From Flavobacterium micromati (GTDB lineage Bacteria > Bacteroidota > Bacteroidia > Flavobacteriales > Flavobacteriaceae), in NCBI RefSeq assembly GCF_900129585.1, contig NZ_FQWF01000005.1, forward strand, positions 1-64,000: DNA of 64,000 nucleotides. The letters run 5' to 3'. The translations under genes were made by a program, and so were the position numbers. Below the pieces are notes generated by a model. That model was not told the DNA's origin, did not search any database, and was given only the letters and a program-made list of their open reading frames with translations. Positions 1 to 8,899 of this stretch are shown piece after piece. Position 1 is the stretch's first letter; the number at the start of each line of letters is the position of its first letter.

Positions 1-94
1 CGGCGGGGCTCACCTCTTCCCATCCCGAACAGAGTAGTTAAGCCCGCCTGCGCAGATGGTACTGCAGTTATGTGGGAGAGTATGTCGTCGCCTT
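1..94 (+). rRNA. rrf: 5S ribosomal RNA, 3' part (5' end outside window)
   Basis: The first ~94 bases match the 3' two thirds of a Bacteroidota 5S rRNA. The loop with CCGAACAGAG, the stretch GTTAAGCC and the downstream GATGGTACTGC and TGGGAGAGTA segments are all recognisable and in order. The 5' quarter is cut off by the window edge. It is followed at once by a strong hairpin terminator, as expected at the end of an rRNA operon. The exact 3' end (about base 94) is estimated from where the closing helix should finish. Confidence 0.93.
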
Positions 95-99
95 TCTTT

Positions 100-134
100 G
101 AAAAACCCTTCATCTAACGATGAGGGGTTTTTTG
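100..134 (+). terminator. Rho-independent terminator of the rRNA operon
   Basis: An AAAAACCCTTCATC arm and a GATGAGGGGTTTTTT arm form a near-perfect hairpin with a short loop and a T-run, about 6 bases after the 5S rRNA end. Confidence 0.9.
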
Positions 135-596
135 TTTTATGCAGTGATATGGGAACCACGATAGCTATTTATCCAAAAGCTCTTCACTTGCGTGTGTTTA
201 CTGAAAAAGTTTTTTTAAAATTGTTGTCACTAAAAACGATGCTGAGCAATTATACTGTTTCTTCAAATCTTAGTAGATCAAAAAATACGGGATCGATCAT
301 TTATACAATATCTAAATCATTTTCCAATTTTTTTTAATCATGCCTTTGCGATCTACAAAGTTATTGACGAATTCAGATTTGTTTCCACATAGAATTAAGT
401 AACAGGAAATTATCTTTAACTATATTTCATAAAAGTATCCATGCGACTTATAATTCAACTTACACACTACTAGAAAATGGAAAGCCTTTTTTGCTAATTT
501 TTTTGATAGAATAAAATCTTGATGAATTAGGGAAAAATTCGTTTTTAAAAAGTACTTTAGTTGCAAGCTATTTTCCCAAAAAAAATTACTTTATTT
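135..596. other. Intergenic gap without a recognisable gene
   Basis: About 460 AT-rich bases between the rRNA terminator and the amidase gene. No tRNA-like fold, no reading frame with family features and no clear repeat were seen. It should hold the amidase promoter, but no convincing TAnnTTTG box was picked out. Confidence 0.55.
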
Positions 597-2222
597 ATGA
601 AAAGAAGATCTTTCTTAACCACTGCAACCTTAGCGTCTGCAGGTCTTACCACAATGTTAATTACAAGTTGCACCTCTAATTCTAAAAAAGACGAAGATGT
701 AGTGCCTGGTACAGATTCAAATACAGTCTTTGAACTAGATGAAGAAACAATCAGTAGTCTGCGGAAGAAATTAAACTCTGGAGAATATACTTCACAACAA
801 TTAGTGCAATTATATTTAAAACGCATTGAGTCTATTGATCAAAACGGAGCGAAATTAAACTCAATTATTGAAATCAATCCTGAAGCAATTGCAATTGCTG
901 TTGCAATGGATAAGGAATTAAAAGTAGGTACTAATCGAGGTCCTCTACACGGAATTCCAGTGCTAATAAAAGATAATATAGATACAGCCGATAAGATGCA
1001 AACTACTGCAGGATCTCTTGCTATGGTTGGTAATATTGCGTCAAAAGATGCATTTCTAGTCTCAAAACTTAGAGAGGCTGGAGCAATAATTATTGGAAAA
1101 ACAAATTTGAGTGAATGGGCTAATTTTAGATCCACGCAATCGTCGTCTGGATGGAGTAGCAGGGGCGGACAGTCAAAAAATCCATATATTTTAGATCACA
1201 ATCCATGTGGCTCTAGTGCAGGATCAGGTGTTGCAGTTTCGGCTAATCTTTGTGTAGTAGCTATTGGAACAGAAACAGATGGATCTATCGTTTGTCCGGC
1301 TTCAGTTAATGGAATAGTAGGCATAAAACCCACTGTAGGACTTGTCAGTCGGTCGGGAATCATTCCGATATCAAAAACACAAGATACCGCGGGGCCAATG
1401 GCAAGAACAGTTAGCGATGCGGCAATATTGCTAGGAATAATTGCTGGTGTTGATAAAGATGATGACGTCACTCTTGAAAGTGCGGATAAAGCAAAAAAAG
1501 ATTACACGGTATTTTTAGATTTAAATGCCTTAAAAGGCAAACGCATTGGAATTGAAAAAAAACTACAAGGCACCAATAAAAATATTAATTTACTATTAGA
1601 AGATGCTATAAATTTATTAAAAAAACAAGGGGCAACTATCGTTGAGATTGAATACATCGAAAAAATTAATGCCTTAGGTCAAGCAGAATTTGAAGTACTG
1701 CAATATGAATTTAAAGATGGATTGAATAACTATCTTGCAATTAGTAATGCCAAAGTTAAAAATCTGTCCGAAGTTATCAACTTTAATAACGCTAACGAAG
1801 ATAGTGCAATGCCATATTGTAAGCAAGAAACTTTAGAAAGTTCTAATGAGAAGAAAGGGCTTAATGATCCAAAATATGTGGAATCATTAATTGCTAGTTT
1901 TGAAGGTAGTAAAAGTATTCTAGACACTGTTTTTCAAGAGAATAAATTAGATGCTATCTGTGGAATCACGATGGGACCATCTTGCAGTATCGATGTAATT
2001 TATGGCGATAAATGGGGCAGTTATTCCTTAACATCGCCAGCAGCAATGAGCGGTTATCCGCACATTACTGTTCCATGCGGTCAAGTCTATGATTTACCTA
2101 TCGGATTATCTTTTTTTGGAACACCTTATTCTGAAGGTGAGCTGATAGGTCTTGGATATGCTTATGAACAGGCTTCTCAGAAAAGGACAAAACCTTCCTT
2201 TAAAGCTTCGTTTTTGTCTTAG
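597..2222 (+). CDS. Exported amidase (amidase signature family), lipoprotein
   Basis: Amidase-signature enzyme that should hydrolyse a C-N amide bond; substrate unknown. The Ser-cisSer-Lys apparatus is visible: Lys in IKDN, the cis-Ser in the CGSSAGSG loop (family consensus GGSSGGS) and the nucleophilic Ser in GTETDGS. The start at 597 is preferred over an in-frame ATG 36 bases upstream because it gives a clean signal peptide: MKRRSFL with a twin arginine, a hydrophobic stretch, then an LITSC lipobox with Cys25. The product is therefore probably a lipoprotein, perhaps exported folded by Tat. Length (541 aa) is normal for the family with a leader. It appears monocistronic and ends at a shared hairpin with the convergent msrB. 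Amidase family certain, substrate open. Confidence 0.9.
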   Translation: MKRRSFLTTATLASAGLTTMLITSCTSNSKKDEDVVPGTDSNTVFELDEETISSLRKKLNSGEYTSQQLVQLYLKRIESIDQNGAKLNSIIEINPEAIAIAVAMDKELKVGTNRGPLHGIPVLIKDNIDTADKMQTTAGSLAMVGNIASKDAFLVSKLREAGAIIIGKTNLSEWANFRSTQSSSGWSSRGGQSKNPYILDHNPCGSSAGSGVAVSANLCVVAIGTETDGSIVCPASVNGIVGIKPTVGLVSRSGIIPISKTQDTAGPMARTVSDAAILLGIIAGVDKDDDVTLESADKAKKDYTVFLDLNALKGKRIGIEKKLQGTNKNINLLLEDAINLLKKQGATIVEIEYIEKINALGQAEFEVLQYEFKDGLNNYLAISNAKVKNLSEVINFNNANEDSAMPYCKQETLESSNEKKGLNDPKYVESLIASFEGSKSILDTVFQENKLDAICGITMGPSCSIDVIYGDKWGSYSLTSPAAMSGYPHITVPCGQVYDLPIGLSFFGTPYSEGELIGLGYAYEQASQKRTKPSFKASFLS

Positions 2223-2242
2223 CTTCTATATAATTAAACTAG

Positions 2243-2278
2243 AATGGGTGAAAAGAATAATACTTTCACCCATTTTGA
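2243..2278. terminator. Hairpin terminator between convergent amidase and msrB
   Basis: AATGGGTGAAA and TTTCACCCATT arms around a short A-rich loop, with TTTTG after it. It sits 20 bases past the amidase stop and 60 bases past the msrB stop on the other strand, so it may serve both. Confidence 0.8.
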
Positions 2279-2340
2279 TATTGTAGAAATTTATTTAAAA
2301 TTTTTCAGCACTAAATGTCTGATAAACTTTTATTTTTAAA

Positions 2341-2736
2341 TTATTCCTCTTCTTTAAAATCAACTGACAAAGAATTTACGCAGTACCTTTGCCCCGTTTT
2401 TGTCGGACCATCATCAAACACATGTCCTAAATGGCTTCCGCAGTTTGCACATAAAATTTCAGTTCGTTTCATTCCAAGAGTGACATCCGAGATGTATTCT
2501 ACTTTTCCTGGAATTGAGTCATCAAATGAAGGCCAACCGCAGTGCGCATCAAATTTACTGTTACTTTCAAATAAATTTTCGCCACATGCTCCACAACAAT
2601 AAGTTCCTTTTTCAAAATTGAGATTATATTTACCAGTATGCGGATATTCAGTTCCTTTCTTTCTAAGAATTCGGTATCGCTCTTCCCCTAATTCTGTTTT
2701 CCATTGCTCATCGGTTTTTGTGACAGGATATTTCAT
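2341..2736 (-). CDS. msrB: Peptide-methionine (R)-S-oxide reductase MsrB
   Basis: Reduces the R epimer of methionine sulfoxide in proteins, repairing oxidative damage in the cytoplasm with thioredoxin as usual donor. At 131 aa it is a compact single-domain MsrB. Two zinc-binding CxxC pairs are present (Cys48/Cys51 and Cys96/Cys99). The catalytic Cys119 lies in the RYCVNS motif, and the conserved HCGWPSF motif carries Cys66, the usual resolving position. There is no signal peptide, so it should be cytoplasmic. It stands alone, convergent to the amidase and divergent in function from its neighbours. The identification rests on several invariant motifs and is firm. Confidence 0.96.
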   Translation of the reverse strand: MKYPVTKTDEQWKTELGEERYRILRKKGTEYPHTGKYNLNFEKGTYCCGACGENLFESNSKFDAHCGWPSFDDSIPGKVEYISDVTLGMKRTEILCANCGSHLGHVFDDGPTKTGQRYCVNSLSVDFKEEE

Positions 2737-2810
2737 TTTTATTTTATTTTTAAGTTATGCTTTTACAGATAAAAGTACGAGCAGTTGCATTTAAATCAAA
2801 GTTTTAATTG

Positions 2811-3674
2811 TTATTTATTTGTAAACTGAACTATTTTTTTAATTACTGCGTCATTTCCTAATATTTTTCGGTGTCCTAACGCCTCGGTAAGCATGAGTTC
2901 ACCATTTTTTAAATGCTTATGAATATTTATCCCAGCTTTTACCGGAACTTCAGGATCATTTTGATCGTGAATTACTAATACTGGAACAGTTGCTTGTGCA
3001 GCTGCTAAAAAAGCAGAATAATTGTTCATTTTTTCGTCATATTTTTTCTCGAAATGCAGACGCAAGAGAGTACCAATATTTGGATGTAATTCTAATTTTG
3101 CAACAAAATCATCAATTATATCTTCTACCACATCGCCACTTCCGATAACAATTGCTTTATTTACTTTTAAACCTTTTTTCATGGCGTTTAAAACCGACAT
3201 ACCTCCTAATGAATGACCAATCGCAACATCAAATGGCCCTGATTGTTTATTAATCTCTAAAATTATCGAAATAAAATCAGTCATAATACTCATTTTACCT
3301 GGTGACTTTCCATGGCCTGGAGCATCAAAGCTTATAGTTGAATATCCCATCTTGATCAGCTCATCGGCTATTTTATACAATTGCGTTCCTCGTCCTGACC
3401 AGCCATGCACTAGCAAAATTTTTTTTTCGCTAATTCCGTACTGATATATATTAATTTGTTTGTTTATTGCAGGAATATTGATCATTTTTTGAACGCTTTT
3501 GTGATCCATTCCCAATTCTCTTTTGGGAATTTTATGTCTTATGGGAGTAGTAAATAATTTTGCTGCAAAAAGAGTTACTAGCTTAGGCGAAATAAAAGAG
3601 ATTAATTTACTAGTAATTATAATAATTTTCGGAATCTTTAATGATTGGGTGTGTATAGAGGTTTTTTTTGTCAT
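2811..3674 (-). CDS. Alpha/beta hydrolase
   Basis: A 287-residue alpha/beta-hydrolase-fold protein. The oxyanion strand and turn LLVHGWSG are at about residues 87-93, the nucleophile elbow GHSLGG has Ser155, an Asp at 237 or 240 lies in the HDQNDPEVP segment, and His268 is in LGHRK, giving a complete catalytic triad. The first ~50 residues are hydrophobic and basic without a clear signal cleavage site, perhaps a membrane-associating N-terminus. Substrate cannot be told; esterase, lipase-like and thioesterase roles are all possible. It is a lone gene upstream of and divergent from glgA. Confidence 0.88.
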   Translation of the reverse strand: MTKKTSIHTQSLKIPKIIIITSKLISFISPKLVTLFAAKLFTTPIRHKIPKRELGMDHKSVQKMINIPAINKQINIYQYGISEKKILLVHGWSGRGTQLYKIADELIKMGYSTISFDAPGHGKSPGKMSIMTDFISIILEINKQSGPFDVAIGHSLGGMSVLNAMKKGLKVNKAIVIGSGDVVEDIIDDFVAKLELHPNIGTLLRLHFEKKYDEKMNNYSAFLAAAQATVPVLVIHDQNDPEVPVKAGINIHKHLKNGELMLTEALGHRKILGNDAVIKKIVQFTNK

Positions 3675-3847
3675 TTTGATAATTTTTTTAACATGTATTT
3701 AAGTTGGATTTTTTTTACTAAATTTAGAAAACATAAAAGTAGTATTTTTTCGTAAAGATTTTTGTGAGCACTTGTATAATGTGCAAAATTTTAAAATTGA
3801 AAGAAAGAATACAATTGGAATTAATGATAAATAATATACTTTAGAAA

Positions 3848-5269
3848 ATGGAAATATTTCATATTAGTGCCGAATGTTATCCAGTTGCTAAGGTAGGAGG
3901 TTTAGCAGATGTTGTAGGAGCCCTGCCTAAATATCAAAGCAATGCTGGACATCGAGTGCGGGTAATAATCCCTTGTTATGAAACGAAATTCAAAAAAGAA
4001 AATGAATTTGAATGTGTGCACTGGGGAGAAGTGAAATTAGGTAATTTTAATTTTCCTTTTAGCGTTTTAAAAGAGAAAACTGATAAATTAGGCTTTGAAC
4101 TATACTTAATTGCAATTTCAGATTTATTTGATCGAAATGAAGTTTACGGTTATCAAGATGATATTGAGCGGTTCGTATCCTTCCAAATCGCAGCATTAGA
4201 CTGGATCATTGGTCGAGAAGATAATCCAGATGTTATAAATTGTCATGATCATCATACAGGACTGATCCCTTTTATGATGTTGTACTGTAATAAATTTCGT
4301 AGATTAAAGAATGTACCATCCATGATTACAATTCACAATGGATTATATCAAGGACAATTTGGTTTTGATAAGTTGTATTATTTACCTGAATTTGATTTGG
4401 CTAATGTAAAAGTATTGGAGTGGGATAATTGCATTAATTCATTGGCTGTAGCTATCAAATGTGCTTGGGCAGTAACTACGGTTTCTCCTAGCTATTTAAA
4501 TGAAATTAATTATTCTTCTAACGGTTTGGAATCATTATTTAATATGGTGCGCTACAAATCTAAAGGAATTTTAAACGGTATTGACATCGAAGTTTGGGAT
4601 CCTGCAAATGACCAAATGCTGAAGAAGGGTTACTCAATTAAAAATTTTGAAAAGGGAAAACAAGAAAATAAAGAAAAATTGTGCAAGCTTTTTGATTTAG
4701 ATCCTACCAAACCTCTTTTTAGTTTTATTGGCAGATTGTTAGAAGAAAAGGGAGCTGATTTATTACCACAAGCAGCTGCTTTGGCACTATCCGAGAATTA
4801 TAAACAGATTAATATTTTAATTTTAGGTTCTGGTAATACTCCTATCGAAAATCAATTGAATAGTTTACTTCAAGATTATAAAGGCAATTACAATACGTTC
4901 ATTGGTTATAATGAAGAATTAGCGCATGTAATTTATGCCGGTTCTGATTTTTTATTAATGCCATCAAGAGTGGAACCTTGTGGCTTAAATCAAATGTATT
5001 CCTTGCGTTATGGAACTATTCCTATTGTAAGAAGGACAGGCGGATTAAAAGACACTGTATTTGATTTTGGTGATGATGGTAATGGGATTTGTCATGACCA
5101 GGCAAGCGTGGGAGATATTTGCTACTCTATTCAACGGGCCACGAAGTTGTATGACGATAAAAAACTGCTTAGTACAATAAGAATAAAAGGAATGAAAACT
5201 GACCATTCATGGGAGCATGTATGCCAGGAATATATAGAAATGTATAAACTAATAATCAACAAAAAATGA
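3848..5269 (+). CDS. glgA: Glycogen synthase GlgA
   Basis: Transfers glucose from ADP-glucose to the non-reducing end of a growing alpha-1,4-glucan (GT5 family). The N-terminal substrate motif KVGGL is at residues 15-19 within the typical ECYPVAKVGGLADVVG opening. The C-terminal Rossmann domain has GRLLEEKG and the SRVEPCGL motif with the conserved acidic Glu376. Length 473 aa is normal. The stop overlaps the glgC start by four bases (ATGA), so the two are very probably translationally coupled. First gene of glgA-glgC-glgB. Confidence 0.96.
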   Translation: MEIFHISAECYPVAKVGGLADVVGALPKYQSNAGHRVRVIIPCYETKFKKENEFECVHWGEVKLGNFNFPFSVLKEKTDKLGFELYLIAISDLFDRNEVYGYQDDIERFVSFQIAALDWIIGREDNPDVINCHDHHTGLIPFMMLYCNKFRRLKNVPSMITIHNGLYQGQFGFDKLYYLPEFDLANVKVLEWDNCINSLAVAIKCAWAVTTVSPSYLNEINYSSNGLESLFNMVRYKSKGILNGIDIEVWDPANDQMLKKGYSIKNFEKGKQENKEKLCKLFDLDPTKPLFSFIGRLLEEKGADLLPQAAALALSENYKQINILILGSGNTPIENQLNSLLQDYKGNYNTFIGYNEELAHVIYAGSDFLLMPSRVEPCGLNQMYSLRYGTIPIVRRTGGLKDTVFDFGDDGNGICHDQASVGDICYSIQRATKLYDDKKLLSTIRIKGMKTDHSWEHVCQEYIEMYKLIINKK

Positions 5270-6546
5270 AAGCTAAAAAGAAAAATGTAATTGCAATTAT
5301 CCTTGGTGGTGGACAAGGATCAAGATTATATCCTTTAACCCAAACAAGGTCGAAACCTGCGGTGCCAATAGGGGGAAAATATAGATTAGTAGACATTCCT
5401 ATTTCTAATTGCATGAATTCAGATATTTATAGGATGTTTGTTTTAACTCAGTTCAATTCAGCTTCTTTGAATGCTCATATAAAAAATACTTACAATTTCA
5501 GTATTTTTAGCCATGCTTTTGTTGATATTCTTGCTGCAGAACAAACTCCAGATGATCCAAGTTGGTTTCAGGGCACTGCCGACGCGGTAAGGCAATGCAT
5601 GCCACACTTCCTTAATCATGATTTTGATTATGCTTTGATTCTTTCTGGAGATCAATTGTATCAAATGGATTTTAACGACATGTTAGAAGAACACATTAAA
5701 AGAGAGGCCGATATTACTATTGCGACTTTGCCAGTTAATGCAAAAGATGCTCCTGAATTTGGGATTCTAAAAACAGACTCAGATAGCTGTGTTAAATCGT
5801 TTATTGAAAAACCCAAAAAAGAATTACTGCCAGATTGGGAATCAGATGTTAGCGAGCAGATGAAAAGTGAAGGGAAACACTATTTAGCTTCAATGGGAAT
5901 ATATATATTCAACAAAAAACTATTGATAGATATTATGTCCAATAAAGACACCAAAGATTTTGGTAAAGAAATTATTCCGCAAGCCGTTGGTCATAAAAAA
6001 ATCTTGAGCTATCAATATGAAGGATATTGGACCGATATCGGAAATATTGAATCCTTTTTTGAGGCAAATATTGGACTTACAGAGGATTTACCTAAATTCA
6101 ATTTATTTGATAACGACAATAAAATATTTACCAGACCACGATTATTACCCCCGTCCAAATTTCAAAAAACAATCATTGATAAATCGTTAATTTCTGAAGG
6201 TTGTATCCTAAATGCCAAAGAAATAAATAACTCTGTAATTGGGATTCGATCGAGAATAGGTGAGGGAACTATTATCCAGAATTGTTACATAATGGGTAAT
6301 GATTTGTATCAAAATATCGATGAAATGACCGAAGATATTAAAAATGGACGCTATTTAGTAGGTATTGGTGAACGTTGCTTTATAAATAATGCGTTGGTAG
6401 ATAAAAATTGCAGAATTGGTAATGATGTGTACATTGATGGAGGAAATCATTTGGAAGACTTTTCAAATGAATTGTATGCTATTAAAGATGGTATCGTGGT
6501 CATCAAAAAAGGAGCCATAATTCCAGATAATTACATGATAAAATAA
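5266..6546 (+). CDS. glgC: Glucose-1-phosphate adenylyltransferase GlgC
   Basis: Makes ADP-glucose from glucose-1-phosphate and ATP, the committed and usually allosterically controlled step of bacterial glycogen synthesis. The nucleotidyltransferase signature GGGQGSRLYPLT is at residues 14-25, followed by SGDQLYQMD near residue 126 and GTADAVRQ. The C-terminal part has hexapeptide-like repeats (GIRSRIGEGTII, CRIGNDVYIDGG), the left-handed beta-helix expected of GlgC. 426 aa is the usual length. It overlaps glgA by four bases and precedes glgB by 70 bases. Confidence 0.96.
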   Translation: MKAKKKNVIAIILGGGQGSRLYPLTQTRSKPAVPIGGKYRLVDIPISNCMNSDIYRMFVLTQFNSASLNAHIKNTYNFSIFSHAFVDILAAEQTPDDPSWFQGTADAVRQCMPHFLNHDFDYALILSGDQLYQMDFNDMLEEHIKREADITIATLPVNAKDAPEFGILKTDSDSCVKSFIEKPKKELLPDWESDVSEQMKSEGKHYLASMGIYIFNKKLLIDIMSNKDTKDFGKEIIPQAVGHKKILSYQYEGYWTDIGNIESFFEANIGLTEDLPKFNLFDNDNKIFTRPRLLPPSKFQKTIIDKSLISEGCILNAKEINNSVIGIRSRIGEGTIIQNCYIMGNDLYQNIDEMTEDIKNGRYLVGIGERCFINNALVDKNCRIGNDVYIDGGNHLEDFSNELYAIKDGIVVIKKGAIIPDNYMIK

Positions 6547-6616
6547 ATTTCTAAACTATTTTCTCATCAATTACTATTTTGTTTATTAAATAAGAATATA
6601 ATTATACGATTGTTAT

Positions 6617-8524
6617 ATGGCTACAGTTATCCCTCATTCCTTATTTACCAACTTTGATATTGATTTATTTAAGTCGGGAAAACATTTCCGACTATATGAA
6701 AAGCTGGGAGCGCATCTTATTACCGTTGATGGAGTAGAGGGCGTTTACTTTGCGGTTTGGGCTCCTACAGCACAGTCGGTTTCTGTGGTTGGAGATTTTA
6801 ATTTTTGGACTTTTGGCGATCATCAATTGGAAGTTCGATGGGATTCCTCAGGAATATGGGAAGGTTTTATTCCAAATATAAAAAAAGGAACTATCTACAA
6901 GTATAAAATTCAGTCAAATAACGACGGAATTATCACTGAAAAAGCAGATCCATTTGCTTTTTATTGCGAAAAGCCGCCGTATACGGCATCAGTGGTTTGG
7001 GATTTAGAGTACAAATGGAAAGATTCTAAATGGATGGAAAAGCGACAAGATCAAAACGGACTTGGTAAACCTTTTTCTGTTTACGAGATACATTTAGGGT
7101 CTTGGAAACGCCATGGGGAAGACAATCGGTTTTTAACGTATTTAGAATTTGCTGAAGATTTAGTAAATTATATTACGGAGACTGGTTTTACACATGTTGA
7201 GTTTATGCCTATTATGGAATATCCTTACGATCCTTCCTGGGGTTATCAACTAGTAGGTTATTTTGCACCCACATCACGTTTTGGCAATCCACAGGAATTT
7301 ATGTTTTTAGTAGATCAATTGCATAAGGCAGGAATTGGAGTAATTTTAGATTGGGTTCCTTCCCATTTTCCCGATGACGCACATGGTTTAGGATTTTTTG
7401 ATGGCTCTAATTTATATGAACATCCAGATAGAAGAAAGGGTTATCATCCTGATTGGAAAAGTTTAGTTTTTAATTATGGACGAAATGAAGTTCGGTCATT
7501 TTTGATTAGTAATGCTCTTTTTTGGTTGGATTATTACCATGCTGATGCATTGCGTGTAGATGCTGTTGCATCAATGCTATATTTAGATTATTCTCGAAAG
7601 GAAGGAGAATGGGAACCAAATATTTATGGCGGAAGAGAGAATCTAGAAACGATTAGTTTTTTGAAGGACTTTAATGAAGCTGTTTACTCTAATTATGAAG
7701 GGGTGCAAACTATTGCCGAAGAAAGTACTTCTTTCCCGATGGTTTCGCGGCCTACCTCTATTGGGGGTTTAGGTTTTGGAATGAAATGGATGATGGGCTG
7801 GATGCACGACACTTTAGAATATTTTCAGAAGGACACGGTTTACAGAAAGTATCATCAAAACGATCTAACCTTCTCGATGACCTACATGTTCTCAGAAAAT
7901 TTTATGTTACCACTTTCTCATGATGAAGTTGTTTATGGAAAAAAATCAATTGCTGGTAGAATGCCAGGCGACGAATGGCAGAAATTTGCCAATTTAAGAT
8001 TACTGTATGGCTATATGTTTATGCATCCTGGGACAAAATTATTGTTTATGGGAAGTGAATTTGGTCAAAGTAGCGAATGGAATTTTGAAGGTAGTTTGGA
8101 CTGGCATTTATTACAATACCCTATTCACGAAGGTGTTAAAAAATTAATTACTGATCTCAATTATTTGTATAAAAACCAGCCTGCGCTTTATGAAAAACAG
8201 TTTAGTCCCGAAGGTTTTGAATGGATCAATTATTCTGATCATCAAAATGCAGTAATTTCATTTATTAGAAAGGGAAATAATTCTAAAGAGGATATTATTG
8301 TAGTTTGCAACTTTACGCAAATTACTCGAGAAAATTATAGAATCGGAGTACCTAGAAACGGAAAACTGACTGAAATTTTAAATAGTGATGCAAAGGTTTA
8401 CGGCGGAAGCGGCGTTTTCAATGTTAATGAAATTTTGATCGAAGCATTGCCTTACGACGGAAGAGATTATTCAGCGGCATTGATTTTAGCACCTTTAAGT
8501 GTAAGCGTTTTTAGAATTAAATAA
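6617..8524 (+). CDS. glgB: 1,4-alpha-glucan branching enzyme GlgB
   Basis: Introduces alpha-1,6 branches into glycogen (GH13). The protein has an N-terminal CBM48 module (about residues 20-110), then the TIM-barrel catalytic domain with the nucleophile Asp315 in LRVDAVASM, the acid/base Glu368-Glu369 in IAEEST, and the LSHDEVVYGKKS motif, and a C-terminal all-beta domain. At 635 aa it lacks the extra N-terminal N1 domain of the longer E. coli type. It completes the glgACB synthesis set. Confidence 0.95.
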   Translation: MATVIPHSLFTNFDIDLFKSGKHFRLYEKLGAHLITVDGVEGVYFAVWAPTAQSVSVVGDFNFWTFGDHQLEVRWDSSGIWEGFIPNIKKGTIYKYKIQSNNDGIITEKADPFAFYCEKPPYTASVVWDLEYKWKDSKWMEKRQDQNGLGKPFSVYEIHLGSWKRHGEDNRFLTYLEFAEDLVNYITETGFTHVEFMPIMEYPYDPSWGYQLVGYFAPTSRFGNPQEFMFLVDQLHKAGIGVILDWVPSHFPDDAHGLGFFDGSNLYEHPDRRKGYHPDWKSLVFNYGRNEVRSFLISNALFWLDYYHADALRVDAVASMLYLDYSRKEGEWEPNIYGGRENLETISFLKDFNEAVYSNYEGVQTIAEESTSFPMVSRPTSIGGLGFGMKWMMGWMHDTLEYFQKDTVYRKYHQNDLTFSMTYMFSENFMLPLSHDEVVYGKKSIAGRMPGDEWQKFANLRLLYGYMFMHPGTKLLFMGSEFGQSSEWNFEGSLDWHLLQYPIHEGVKKLITDLNYLYKNQPALYEKQFSPEGFEWINYSDHQNAVISFIRKGNNSKEDIIVVCNFTQITRENYRIGVPRNGKLTEILNSDAKVYGGSGVFNVNEILIEALPYDGRDYSAALILAPLSVSVFRIK

Positions 8525-8899
8525 TTTCTTCAGGAAGATATTTTTTTTAAATAAAGAGATTCTAAGCTTAGAGATTTTTAGTAAATAAAAAGGTTTGGGT
8601 TTTTTGAGGATTGTTTCAATGCTATTAAAGTAAATGTAATCTCTTAAAATTGATATTAATTGCTCATATCATTTAAATCTCAATGTTATAAAAACAAAAC
8701 AATTTGTTACAAGGCTAAATCTTCTTCTTTCCAGATAACTACTATTGACAGTAATGACATAAATAAAACAATTTTATTATTGATTTTGTCTTATAAGCTG
8801 CTAAAACGTTTTCGTTAATTAAATACTGTTAAACCACTGTGCACGAAGTATTTTTGTATTTTTGACAACTTAAATTTAATAAAAATAACATCAATAATA
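8525..8899. other. Intergenic gap glgB to GH31 gene
   Basis: 375 AT-rich bases without a gene. A loopless palindrome TCTAAGCTTAGA lies at 8561-8572, and two adjacent promoter-like boxes lie near the 3' end (listed separately). No strong terminator for glgB was found, so readthrough into the GH31 gene is possible. Confidence 0.5.
8849..8864 (+). promoter_or_regulatory. Candidate promoter: two tandem TAnnTTTG boxes
   Basis: Two abutting copies of TATTTTTG (8849-8856 and 8857-8864) match the Bacteroidota -7 consensus TAnnTTTG and lie 36-51 bases upstream of the GH31 start. No clean -33 TTTG was seen at the ideal distance, so this is a pattern match only. Confidence 0.45.

Noticed and set aside
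56-337. Short open frame starting in the 5S rRNA and crossing the terminator
   Set aside because: It overlaps rRNA and hairpin sequence and has no family features.
8561-8572. TCTAAGCTTAGA as an operator
   Set aside because: A loopless 12-base palindrome in AT-rich DNA, not tied to a promoter; too weak to call.
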